Shown piece by piece: positions 1-5,333 of a stretch of 5,333 nt of DNA. The stretch comes from Gammaproteobacteria bacterium CG22_combo_CG10-13_8_21_14_all_40_8. GTDB taxonomy: Bacteria > Pseudomonadota > Gammaproteobacteria > Enterobacterales > GCA-002770795. The notes below the pieces were generated by a model, which was not told the DNA's origin, ran no database searches, and saw nothing but the letters and a program-made list of their open reading frames with translations. A program made the position numbers and the translations under genes. Location of the stretch: the NCBI GenBank assembly GCA_002770795.1, contig PCTP01000259.1:742-6074 (forward strand). Direction: 5' to 3'. Within the stretch, counting starts at the first letter, position 1. Every line of letters starts with the position of its first letter.

Positions 1-459
1 GCCGGTGCTTTATTACCCGTTTTGATTGTTTTTATGATAGGACAAGCTTTAGAAGGCATGGTGTTGACCCCTTTATTGGTCGGAGACAAAATTGGTTTAC
101 ATCCAGTCACGGTGATCTTTGCCATTATGGCCGGTGGGCAACTTTTTGGTTTTGTGGGTATTTTAATCGCATTACCTTTGGCCGCAGTTCTCGCGGTGTT
201 AATGAGGCATTTACATAGTCGCTATCGTCAAAGTCATTATTATGATGAAGCGCAAACCACAGAAGCAAAATCCCAGAGCCCTCAAGGTGATACGGCGATA
301 AATTTGGCTGGGACGCCGATGGATGAATCAATGGTGGAGGTCTCTGCACCAGTCACCGTACCAGAAAGATTTCAAGACGATGAACCCATTGAAAACCTAG
401 ATATGATGACCTCGACTGAGTTAGATGAGAATAAGTCTAATCAAAAGCCTGAGTCATAA
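1..459 (+). CDS. AI-2E/PerM family permease, C-terminal fragment (5' end outside window)
   Basis: The frame is open from base 1, so the start lies upstream; 152 residues are visible. The family usually has about 350 residues and seven or eight membrane helices, so over half is missing. Visible residues 2-17, about 34-50 and about 51-68 are hydrophobic helices. The family signature is clear: ALEGMVLTPLLVG (residues 16-28), GLHP (32-35), then a glycine-rich helix and LIALPLAAVL (55-64). Members are inner-membrane proteins linked to export of small molecules or ions, and the substrate cannot be told here. After residue 70 comes a hydrophilic tail of about 80 residues, rich in Asp/Glu (about 17 acidic against 6 basic), presumably disordered and cytoplasmic. 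The TAA stop lies 8 nt before hda, which suggests cotranscription. The family call is firm; the gene name perM would be by analogy only. Confidence 0.9.
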   Translation, partial: AGALLPVLIVFMIGQALEGMVLTPLLVGDKIGLHPVTVIFAIMAGGQLFGFVGILIALPLAAVLAVLMRHLHSRYRQSHYYDEAQTTEAKSQSPQGDTAINLAGTPMDESMVEVSAPVTVPERFQDDEPIENLDMMTSTELDENKSNQKPES

Positions 460-467
460 TACTTCCT

Positions 468-1199
468 ATGGTGAAAAAAACACAACAACTCACATTACCC
501 ATTAGCTCTTCTGAACTGCCATCATTTGAGAACTTTGTGATTGGCGATAACCTGGAAGCTGTTCTGGCGCTTAAACAGTTGTCTGAAAAATCCAATACCT
601 CCTCTAAAGCGCAATTGATTTATGTACATGGTCAACAAGGATGTGGGGTGAGCCACCTATTACAAGCAACCGTTGATTTCGCCTGTCAGCAGGGGATTAA
701 TGCACTGTATTTTGATCTCAGCGAAAAAGCACTTTCACCTAAAATGCTACAAGGTTTAGAAAGTTATGAGCTGGTTTGTTTAGATGATGTGGCGGCGGTT
801 GTGGGGGGTTCAATTATGTTCGAGAGGGAAGCTGAATGGGAAGAGGCGTTATTCCATCTATTTAACCATCTCAAAGATGCTGGACATCAGCTGGTAGTTG
901 GGAGTAGCCAATTACCGCAAAATTTGCATGTGCGTTTGCCCGATTTGGTTTCAAGATGGGATAGTATGGTGCGATTTCATATTATGGATATTTCGGATCA
1001 GGATAAAGAACAGGCGTTGATCCAAAGAGCCAAGTTTGCTGGGTTAAATTTAGCACCAGAAGTCGCAAAATACTTGATATCCAGAGGCAGTAGAAACCTG
1101 AATCAACTGATTGCTAATCTAGATAAATTGGATCAAGCTTCTTTAGCCAGCAAACGTGCTATCACCATTCCATTGGTGAAAGAAGTTTTAGGTTTTTAG
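468..1199 (+). CDS. hda: DnaA regulatory inactivator Hda
   Basis: This 243-residue protein is a DnaA-like AAA+ protein, slightly longer than E. coli Hda. In the family, Hda bound to the DNA-loaded sliding clamp stimulates ATP hydrolysis by DnaA (RIDA), which prevents re-initiation. A clamp-binding motif QLTLPI lies at residues 7-12, as expected for Hda. The Walker A region is GQQGCGVS (55-62), with Val61 where Lys or Arg is usual. Walker B is LVCLDDV (102-108). Box VII is LPDLVSRWD with the candidate arginine finger R163. A sensor II-like arginine is R209, and the C-terminus ITIPLVKEVL matches the family. The segment after Walker B (about 112-123) is a few residues longer than in E. coli. ATG at 468 is chosen because it keeps the clamp motif near the N-terminus. 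No good Shine-Dalgarno precedes it, so it may depend on translation of the permease gene 8 nt upstream. It lacks the DnaA DNA-binding domain, so it is not DnaA. Confidence 0.93.
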   Translation: MVKKTQQLTLPISSSELPSFENFVIGDNLEAVLALKQLSEKSNTSSKAQLIYVHGQQGCGVSHLLQATVDFACQQGINALYFDLSEKALSPKMLQGLESYELVCLDDVAAVVGGSIMFEREAEWEEALFHLFNHLKDAGHQLVVGSSQLPQNLHVRLPDLVSRWDSMVRFHIMDISDQDKEQALIQRAKFAGLNLAPEVAKYLISRGSRNLNQLIANLDKLDQASLASKRAITIPLVKEVLGF

Positions 1200-1201
1200 A
1201 A

Positions 1202-1582
1202 TTAACTTTCAGTATTTGCTTTCTCTTCCCCAAACAAAAAGTCTAAACTTTGAGCTGCATGGCGCATATGAGGAATAACAATAGTGCCACCAACCACTAG
1301 AGCTACACTCATGGCCTCTTCAATTTCTTCCAATGAATAACCTTCTTTAACAGCTTCTTCTAAATGATAGTCGATACAATCATTACAGCGCAGCACCATC
1401 GATGCCACTAAAGCCAGTAAATCTTTGGTTCCTTTAGATAAAGCGCCATCACTATAAGTGCCTTTGTCTAAAGAAAATACTCTTTTAGTGATAAGATTTT
1501 TCGTTTTGAGTATGGCTTCATTGCCTTCAAGACGCTTACTGCGATATTCTTCAAATGGATGTGGCATATTCATTGTTCTCAT
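1202..1582 (-). CDS. AhpD-like carboxymuconolactone decarboxylase family protein
   Basis: This 126-residue soluble protein has the CMD/AhpD core. The helix KDLLALVASMVLRC leads into CNDC (C66, C69) and H73, the CxxC-xxx-H arrangement of the family's thiol centre. It is followed by the typical EEAVKEGYSLEEIEEAM helix and a GG-containing helix (about 93-100). In AhpD a glutamate sits 12 residues before the first Cys; here that position is Asp54. Family members with CxxC are usually thiol-dependent peroxidases or disulfide reductases, while true gamma-carboxymuconolactone decarboxylases lack this cysteine pair. I therefore infer a redox role, with no known substrate. Start codons at 1582, 1573 and 1567 (residues M1, M4, M6) are all possible, and none has a strong ribosome site. 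The gene stands alone, divergent from moxR and convergent with hda. A perfect TATAAT lies 33 nt upstream of the first start. Confidence 0.88.
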   Translation of the reverse strand: MRTMNMPHPFEEYRSKRLEGNEAILKTKNLITKRVFSLDKGTYSDGALSKGTKDLLALVASMVLRCNDCIDYHLEEAVKEGYSLEEIEEAMSVALVVGGTIVIPHMRHAAQSLDFLFGEEKANTES

Positions 1583-1614
1583 GAGTGGATATAAAAAGCT
1601 ATAGTTAATCAGAT

Positions 1615-1620
1615 ATTATA
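1615..1620 (-). promoter_or_regulatory. Candidate -10 box (TATAAT) for the AhpD-like gene
   Basis: Read on the minus strand, these six bases are a perfect TATAAT. Transcription from it would start near 1608, giving a leader of about 25 nt before the first ATG at 1582. The bases 16-18 nt upstream do not resemble TTGACA and there is no extended -10 TG, so the promoter is weak, activator-dependent or coincidental. The region is AT-rich, which raises the chance of a random match. Confidence 0.4.
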
Positions 1621-1656
1621 CTGAGTTTTATAAACCATACCCTATTTTTTAGGTGA

Positions 1657-1685
1657 AACAGTGACTATTCTTTTGGTAGTCTGTT
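1657..1685. promoter_or_regulatory. Imperfect inverted repeat upstream of moxR
   Basis: GACTA (1663-1667) and TAGTC (1677-1681) are perfect inverted copies around a 9-nt spacer. The pairing extends outward with AACA (1657-1660) and TGTT (1682-1685), after skipping GT at 1661-1662 on the left arm. The stem is 9 bp with one 2-nt bulge. There is no T-tract after it, so it is not a terminator. It lies 38 nt before the moxR start and could be an operator or a leader-RNA hairpin. No known regulator consensus was recognised. No convincing -35/-10 pair for moxR is visible; TATAAA at 1629-1634 on the plus strand is the best -10-like match, with only a weak -35. Confidence 0.3.
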
Positions 1686-1710
1686 ACGTTGTTGTCGCTC
1701 AAAACAATAT

Positions 1711-1715
1711 AGAGG
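1711..1715 (+). promoter_or_regulatory. Ribosome binding site that supports the TTG start of moxR
   Basis: AGAGG lies 7 nt before TTG at 1723. The alternative in-frame ATGs at 1735 and 1747 have only a GGA directly touching the start codon, which is too close to work as a Shine-Dalgarno. This is the main reason for preferring the TTG start. Confidence 0.6.
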
Positions 1716-1722
1716 TCGTCTA

Positions 1723-2682
1723 TTGAACGTTGGAATGAATACTGGAATGAAAACAGAAACCTTACAATCGACTCAAAAATTACTGATGAGGGTTTTAAAA
1801 TCCCTATCCCAAGTAGTCTTAGGTAAAGAGAATGAGATTAAACTATCTTTGGCTTGTTTATTAGCCAGAGGGCATCTATTGATTGAAGATTTACCCGGCA
1901 CGGGAAAAACCACTTTAGCCCATGCTTTAGCTAAAACCATGGGACTAGATTTTCAAAGAGTACAATTTACCAGCGACATGCTACCAGCGGATATTCTAGG
2001 GGCTGCTATTTTTGAGCGTTCAAAGGAAGCCTTTAGATTTCACCAAGGGCCTATTTTTACTCAGTTAGTTTTGGCCGATGAGGTCAACCGAGCCACACCT
2101 AAAACCCAAAGTGCTTTATTAGAGGCGATGGAAGAAAGGCAAGTCACTATTGATGGGGAAACCAAAAAACTACCTGAACCTTTCTTTGTTATCGCCACAC
2201 AAAACCCAAGCCATCAAATTGGCACCTATCCATTACCTGAATCTCAGTTGGATAGATTTTTAATGCGCTTAAGTTTGGGATACCCCAGTTTAGGCGATGA
2301 GCGACAATTATTGTTAGGACAAGACCGCCGCCAAATGATTTCTAAGCTCCATTGTGAGTTACCAAAGGAACAACTGCTTTTGCTACAAAATCAGGTCGAT
2401 AAGGTTAAAGCATCAACCACATTAGTGAACTATCTCTTGGATTTAGTGGTGGCAAGTCGTCAAGAAACCCGATGCCAACATGGACTCTCTCCCAGAGCCA
2501 GTGTGATGTGTTTAAAAGCAGCCAAAGCATGGGTCTTATTTGATGCAAGGGATTATGTGTTGCCCGAAGATATTCAAGCGGTCTTTGTCTCTGTGGCAGC
2601 ACATCGCTTAAATCTCAATGAGCCAATAGAAGCGAAAAGCATTGTTGAACAATGGATCAAAGAGACGCCGATCCCCATTTAA
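1723..2682 (+). CDS. MoxR family AAA+ ATPase
   Basis: This 319-residue protein is of normal length for MoxR ATPases, which act as chaperone-like factors in assembly or activation of partner protein complexes. The AAA core is complete: Walker A LPGTGKT (57-63, K62), Walker B VLADEVNRA (116-124, D119 and E120), sensor 1 ATQNP (158-162, N161), a candidate arginine finger in ESQLDRF (R178), and sensor 2 GLSPRAS (254-260, R258) in the C-terminal lid. All catalytic residues are present, so it should be active in the cytoplasm. TTG at 1723 is favoured by its ribosome site; ATG at 1735 or 1747 would remove only 4 or 8 residues outside the domain. It heads the moxR-DUF58-tgpA unit, whose members are its likely partners. 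The local paralogue name is uncertain, so no symbol is given beyond the family. Confidence 0.93.
   Translation: MNVGMNTGMKTETLQSTQKLLMRVLKSLSQVVLGKENEIKLSLACLLARGHLLIEDLPGTGKTTLAHALAKTMGLDFQRVQFTSDMLPADILGAAIFERSKEAFRFHQGPIFTQLVLADEVNRATPKTQSALLEAMEERQVTIDGETKKLPEPFFVIATQNPSHQIGTYPLPESQLDRFLMRLSLGYPSLGDERQLLLGQDRRQMISKLHCELPKEQLLLLQNQVDKVKASTTLVNYLLDLVVASRQETRCQHGLSPRASVMCLKAAKAWVLFDARDYVLPEDIQAVFVSVAAHRLNLNEPIEAKSIVEQWIKETPIPI
1726..1749 (+). repeat. Two-copy 12-bp direct repeat at the 5' end of moxR
   Basis: Two adjacent 12-bp units match at 9 of 12 positions. They share an exact 9-mer TGGAATGAA at 1731-1739 and 1743-1751, and encode NVGM then NTGM. Each unit carries an in-frame ATG, which is why the start of this gene is ambiguous. 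It is probably a small local duplication. Confidence 0.5.
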
Positions 2683-2703
2683 ATAGGCTGAAATCCCCAA
2701 TAC

Positions 2704-3651
2704 ATGAGCTGGTTTACCCAAAAAATACAAACGCTGTTTAACCAATGGCTGAAGAACCGCATTCCGCCTAATCAAGAAATACAGCTGGGTCAAAGGCAGC
2801 TATTTATCTTTAGTACCCGTTCAGGTTGGATGTTTGCCTTAGTTTTAATGCTACTGCTTATTGGTGCCACTAACTATCAAAACTCTATGGTGTTTTTTCT
2901 AAGTTTCTTTTTAATGGCATTAGGCTTACTCAGTATATTTTTTACCTATGCCAATGTTTCCGGTTTAAAGCTAAGAGCCTTAAATGCGTCAGCTGTTTTT
3001 GCGGGAGAATCCGCACGATTTCCACTATTGTTAGAATCCCATCGCGGATGTTTTAGTTTAGGATTAGGTTTTAATCGGCAACTGCAAATCTGGATCGATT
3101 GCCTGCCACAAAAAAGTCTAACCATTGAACTTGCCTATAAAACAAGCTCACGTGGTTGGAACAGACCAGGACGTTTAACCCTTAACAGTGAATACCCACT
3201 TGGCTTGCTACATTGTTGGAGTCATCTTGATCTTAAGCAAAAGGTTTTAGCTTATCCCAAACCTATTTCACCCGAAGGAAGGCTGTTACAGATGGATGAA
3301 GAAGAAGGCGAAAAAGCTCATCATGTGCTGCCAGGGGAGGATTATCAAGAAAGTGCGCGTTATCAAGCAGGCGATCCCTTACCTCATATCGATTGGCGAG
3401 TGTATGCGCGTACTGATGAACTTTACACCAAACGCTTTGAGCAACATCAAAGTGAAACTGAATGGATAGACTGGGATGCCTTTCAAGGTGTCGAAAAAGA
3501 GTTACGCTTGAGTTACTTGTGTTATCAAATTTTACAAAGAGATCGAGAACAAAAAAATTATGGATTGAAAATGCCTCATCAAACCATTCAAGCCTCTTTA
3601 GGGAGTAATCACTTACAACAATGCTTAACAGTTTTGGCACTTTTCCCATGA
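2704..3651 (+). CDS. DUF58 domain membrane protein, MoxR-associated
   Basis: This 315-residue protein has an N-terminal amphipathic stretch (1-35), two adjacent membrane helices (about 41-58 and 62-82), and a soluble remainder. The DUF58 signature is clear: YQAGD (220-224), PHIDWRVYARTDELYTKRFE (227-246). The family is consistently encoded beside MoxR ATPases and is thought to be their membrane partner. No enzymatic activity is established and none is inferred. The C-terminal end CLTVLALFP looks like a natural family end, so there is no sign of truncation. It starts 21 nt after the moxR stop. ATG at 2704 is the only reasonable start, because an in-frame TGA at 2689 blocks extension. No Shine-Dalgarno at proper spacing is seen (AGG at 2685-2687 is too far), so translation is probably coupled to moxR. 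The stop overlaps an ATG (ATGA at 3648-3651). Confidence 0.9.
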   Translation: MSWFTQKIQTLFNQWLKNRIPPNQEIQLGQRQLFIFSTRSGWMFALVLMLLLIGATNYQNSMVFFLSFFLMALGLLSIFFTYANVSGLKLRALNASAVFAGESARFPLLLESHRGCFSLGLGFNRQLQIWIDCLPQKSLTIELAYKTSSRGWNRPGRLTLNSEYPLGLLHCWSHLDLKQKVLAYPKPISPEGRLLQMDEEEGEKAHHVLPGEDYQESARYQAGDPLPHIDWRVYARTDELYTKRFEQHQSETEWIDWDAFQGVEKELRLSYLCYQILQRDREQKNYGLKMPHQTIQASLGSNHLQQCLTVLALFP

Positions 3652-3692
3652 AGATCAACCATCAAGAATTTTCATTGGGGACATGCAGATGA
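3648..3692 (+). other. 14-codon mini-ORF linking the DUF58 and tgpA genes
   Basis: ATG at 3648 overlaps the DUF58 stop as ATGA. The frame runs MKINHQEFSLGTCR and stops at TGA 3690-3692, which overlaps the preferred tgpA start ATG at 3689 as a second ATGA. Such a frame could carry terminating ribosomes across the 37-nt gap (translational coupling). The peptide itself resembles nothing I recognise, and an open frame this short can arise by chance. Confidence 0.25.
3677..3681 (+). promoter_or_regulatory. Ribosome binding site-like GGGGA for tgpA
   Basis: GGGGA ends 7 nt before ATG at 3689 and 10 nt before ATG at 3692, but only 1 nt before ATG at 3683. It therefore favours 3689 (or 3692) over the longest ATG start at 3683. 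The match to the anti-Shine-Dalgarno is moderate. Confidence 0.45.
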
Positions 3693-5333
3693 TGACCAAT
3701 GAAAAAACAGTTCAAAAATGCTTACCCCTAGATCGAAAAGGCGTGGTGGCTGCGATTTGCGTCGCACAAAGTTTAGTCGTATTGCCTTTGATTTTTCAAT
3801 TACCTTTTTGGATCAGTGCCATTTCAATGGTTGCCATCGCGTGGCGCTTAGCCAGTCATTTTCGACACTGGCCGTTACCGGGAAAATGGATAAGATTATC
3901 CGCCGCCATGCTTGGCACTGCCTTGATTATTGTTCAGCACCATTCGCTTATTTCAAAAGAGGCCGGATTAAGTTTGTTTGTGGTGATGACGAGTTTGCGT
4001 TTGATGGAATTAAAGCGCTACAGAGATGGAATGAATAGTATTTTGTTATGTTTCTTTTTACTCGGCGTCAACTTTTTATACAACCAATCCCTATTGATAA
4101 CAGTCTATGCATTCATCACATTATTTTGGCTACTTATTTCCTTAATCGCTTTACAAAGAATTGATGGTTTGGAATATTGGAAAGTCAGCACAAAGTTAAG
4201 TCTTAAGCAGCTAGTTTACACCATTCCTTTCGCCATATTTATGTTTGTGTTCTTCCCACGTTTATCTCACCCTCTATGGAATATGCCTAACGCACAAACT
4301 GCGGGTTCTGGGGTTAGTGATAGCATGACACCTGGAGATATCAGCCAATTATTACTCAATGATGATATTGCCTTTCGAGCAAAATTTTTAGCAAACACAC
4401 CTTCTGCCAACAGCATGTATTGGCGCGGGTTAGTACTCGCCGATTTTGATGGGTTAACTTGGCGTAGAAGTCCTTCCTTGGGCGTTGCCCAACTAATAGA
4501 CACAGAACAACCCGTTGAATATCAAATATTGTTAGAACCGCATCAACACCAATGGCTTTATTTTCTGGATATGCCTTCATCTACAAATTCTACAGAAAGT
4601 GTGAGGCGACCCGTCGGCAATAATGAACAATATATTTTTCCGTTATCTGAAAAATTACTGACAAGTCTGCGTTACACAGGGCGATCATTTGTCAAATATC
4701 GGGCGAATCCTGTATTAACATCAGCGCAAAAAAATCACTATACCAAGCTCCCTAGAGATGGGAACGAAAGAAGTCAGCAATGGGCTAAAGCACTCTATCA
4801 AAAAAGTGTGTCTCCGCAAGATTTTGTGCATAAAATTCTGACACAGATCAATCAAAAAGAGTATTACTACACACTCATACCACCTGTCCTGGCAGAGGAT
4901 ACCATTGATGACTTTTGGTTTAATACCCATAAAGGATTTTGTGAACACTATGCCAGTACCTTGGTTTATTTAGCTCGTGCAGTTGGTATTCCTGCACGAG
5001 TCGTTGTGGGTTATCAAGGAGGTGAAAAGAACCCCTATAGTGATTATTGGGTGGTAAAGCAATCTGATGCTCATGCCTGGACAGAAATTTGGTATGAAAA
5101 CCAAGGATGGGTCAGAGTGGATCCCACTGCGGCCATTCATCCCAGTAGAGTCGAACAGCGTGTTTCCGATTCCTATCGTCAAAGAGAGCCATTGTTCGAT
5201 AGTGATTTATATCTGGATTGGGTACCACAAAAAAACTCAATGTTTAAAACAGCACAACAATTGATTGATCTAATCAACACTCAATGGAAACAATGGGTCA
5301 TCGACTATAATCAACAAAATCAAATGGAATTAT
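3689..5333 (+). CDS. tgpA: TgpA-like DUF3488/transglutaminase membrane protein, 3' end outside window
   Basis: The frame stays open to the right edge; 548 codons are visible of a family length near 650-670. Numbered from ATG 3689, residues 18 to 190 hold about six hydrophobic helices. DUF3488 hallmarks follow: FPRLSHPLW (189-197), SDSMTPGDIS (210-219), IAFRAKF (227-233), YWRG (244-247) and FDGLTW (253-258). The transglutaminase-like domain (about 385-480) has a full triad: C418 in GFCEHYA, H462 in DAHAWTEIW, D478 in VDPT. The protein should be in the inner membrane with this domain in the periplasm. The Pseudomonas aeruginosa homologue is reported as essential, with an envelope role of unknown substrate. 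The end WKQWVIDYNQQNQ is the usual run-up to a final membrane helix, which is missing here. ATG 3683 and 3692 are alternative starts. It is the third gene of the moxR unit, 37 nt after DUF58. The symbol is by homology and context. Confidence 0.92.
   Translation, partial: MMTNEKTVQKCLPLDRKGVVAAICVAQSLVVLPLIFQLPFWISAISMVAIAWRLASHFRHWPLPGKWIRLSAAMLGTALIIVQHHSLISKEAGLSLFVVMTSLRLMELKRYRDGMNSILLCFFLLGVNFLYNQSLLITVYAFITLFWLLISLIALQRIDGLEYWKVSTKLSLKQLVYTIPFAIFMFVFFPRLSHPLWNMPNAQTAGSGVSDSMTPGDISQLLLNDDIAFRAKFLANTPSANSMYWRGLVLADFDGLTWRRSPSLGVAQLIDTEQPVEYQILLEPHQHQWLYFLDMPSSTNSTESVRRPVGNNEQYIFPLSEKLLTSLRYTGRSFVKYRANPVLTSAQKNHYTKLPRDGNERSQQWAKALYQKSVSPQDFVHKILTQINQKEYYYTLIPPVLAEDTIDDFWFNTHKGFCEHYASTLVYLARAVGIPARVVVGYQGGEKNPYSDYWVVKQSDAHAWTEIWYENQGWVRVDPTAAIHPSRVEQRVSDSYRQREPLFDSDLYLDWVPQKNSMFKTAQQLIDLINTQWKQWVIDYNQQNQMEL

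Noticed and set aside
1183..1208. AAGTT / AACTT inverted pair at the hda stop as a terminator
   Set aside because: The stem is 5 bp, AT-rich, with a 16-nt loop and no following T-run; too weak to call.
1641..1653. Small palindrome CCTA-TTTTT-TAGG
   Set aside because: The stem is only 4 bp with an all-T loop in an AT-rich intergenic region; it is expected by chance and not followed by a terminator tract.
460..1722. DnaA boxes near hda or in the intergenic region
   Set aside because: I looked for TTATNCACA on both strands by eye and saw no convincing match, so no origin or DnaA autoregulation is claimed.
3263..3658. 131-codon open frame on the minus strand opposite the DUF58 gene
   Set aside because: It is antisense to the conserved DUF58 signature, has no recognisable domain, and has no ribosome site or promoter that I can see.
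3600..3720. Possible frameshift joining DUF58 and TgpA into one protein
   Set aside because: DUF58 ends at a family-typical C-terminus and TgpA has its own start region with a ribosome-site-like GGGGA, so two separate genes fit better.
3718..4038. 106-codon open frame on the plus strand inside tgpA
   Set aside because: It lies in another frame of the tgpA coding region. The tgpA frame carries the DUF3488 hydrophobic helices here, whereas this frame gives a basic, Cys-rich, non-family protein.
4267..5182. Several 70-78 codon open frames on the minus strand
   Set aside because: All lie antisense to the conserved TgpA region, and their translations look like no protein family.

Overview
The window reads as ordinary, gene-dense chromosome from an AT-leaning gammaproteobacterium. 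The evidence is a PerM-type permease fragment followed directly by an Hda-like DnaA regulator, and a MoxR / DUF58 / TgpA-type transglutaminase cluster like the one known from Pseudomonas. Base composition and protein divergence suggest a lineage other than Pseudomonas or the enterics. A sulfur-oxidising or methylotrophic marine group (Thiomicrospira/Piscirickettsiaceae-like) is possible, but this is a guess.

Layout: (1) 1-459 (+), C-terminal end of an AI-2E/PerM family membrane protein, cut by the left edge. (2) 468-1199 (+), Hda, 8 nt downstream and probably cotranscribed. (3) 1202-1582 (-), a small AhpD-like carboxymuconolactone decarboxylase family protein, convergent with hda with only 2 bp between the stop codons. 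(4) 1583-1722, a 140 bp divergent intergenic region. It holds a perfect TATAAT on the minus strand and an imperfect inverted repeat on the moxR side. (5) 1723-2682 (+), a MoxR AAA+ ATPase with a probable TTG start. (6) 2704-3651 (+), a DUF58 membrane-anchored protein. (7) 3689-5333 (+), a TgpA-like DUF3488/transglutaminase membrane protein, open to the right edge and missing its C-terminus.

Genes 5-7 form one likely operon with gaps of 21 and 37 nt. By family knowledge, the MoxR ATPase acts as a cytoplasmic chaperone-like factor. DUF58 proteins are its usual membrane partners, and the TgpA protein places a Cys-His-Asp transglutaminase-fold domain in the periplasm. The substrate of this module is not known from the sequence. 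Genes 1-2 are a separate unit: a permease plus the clamp-dependent switch that inactivates DnaA-ATP after initiation.

I found no mobile element, CRISPR array, RNA gene or clear Rho-independent terminator, and no gene-free stretch longer than 300 bases. The points most worth a second look are the Walker A lysine of Hda replaced by valine, and a 14-codon mini-ORF that links the DUF58 stop to the tgpA start through ATGA overlaps at both ends.
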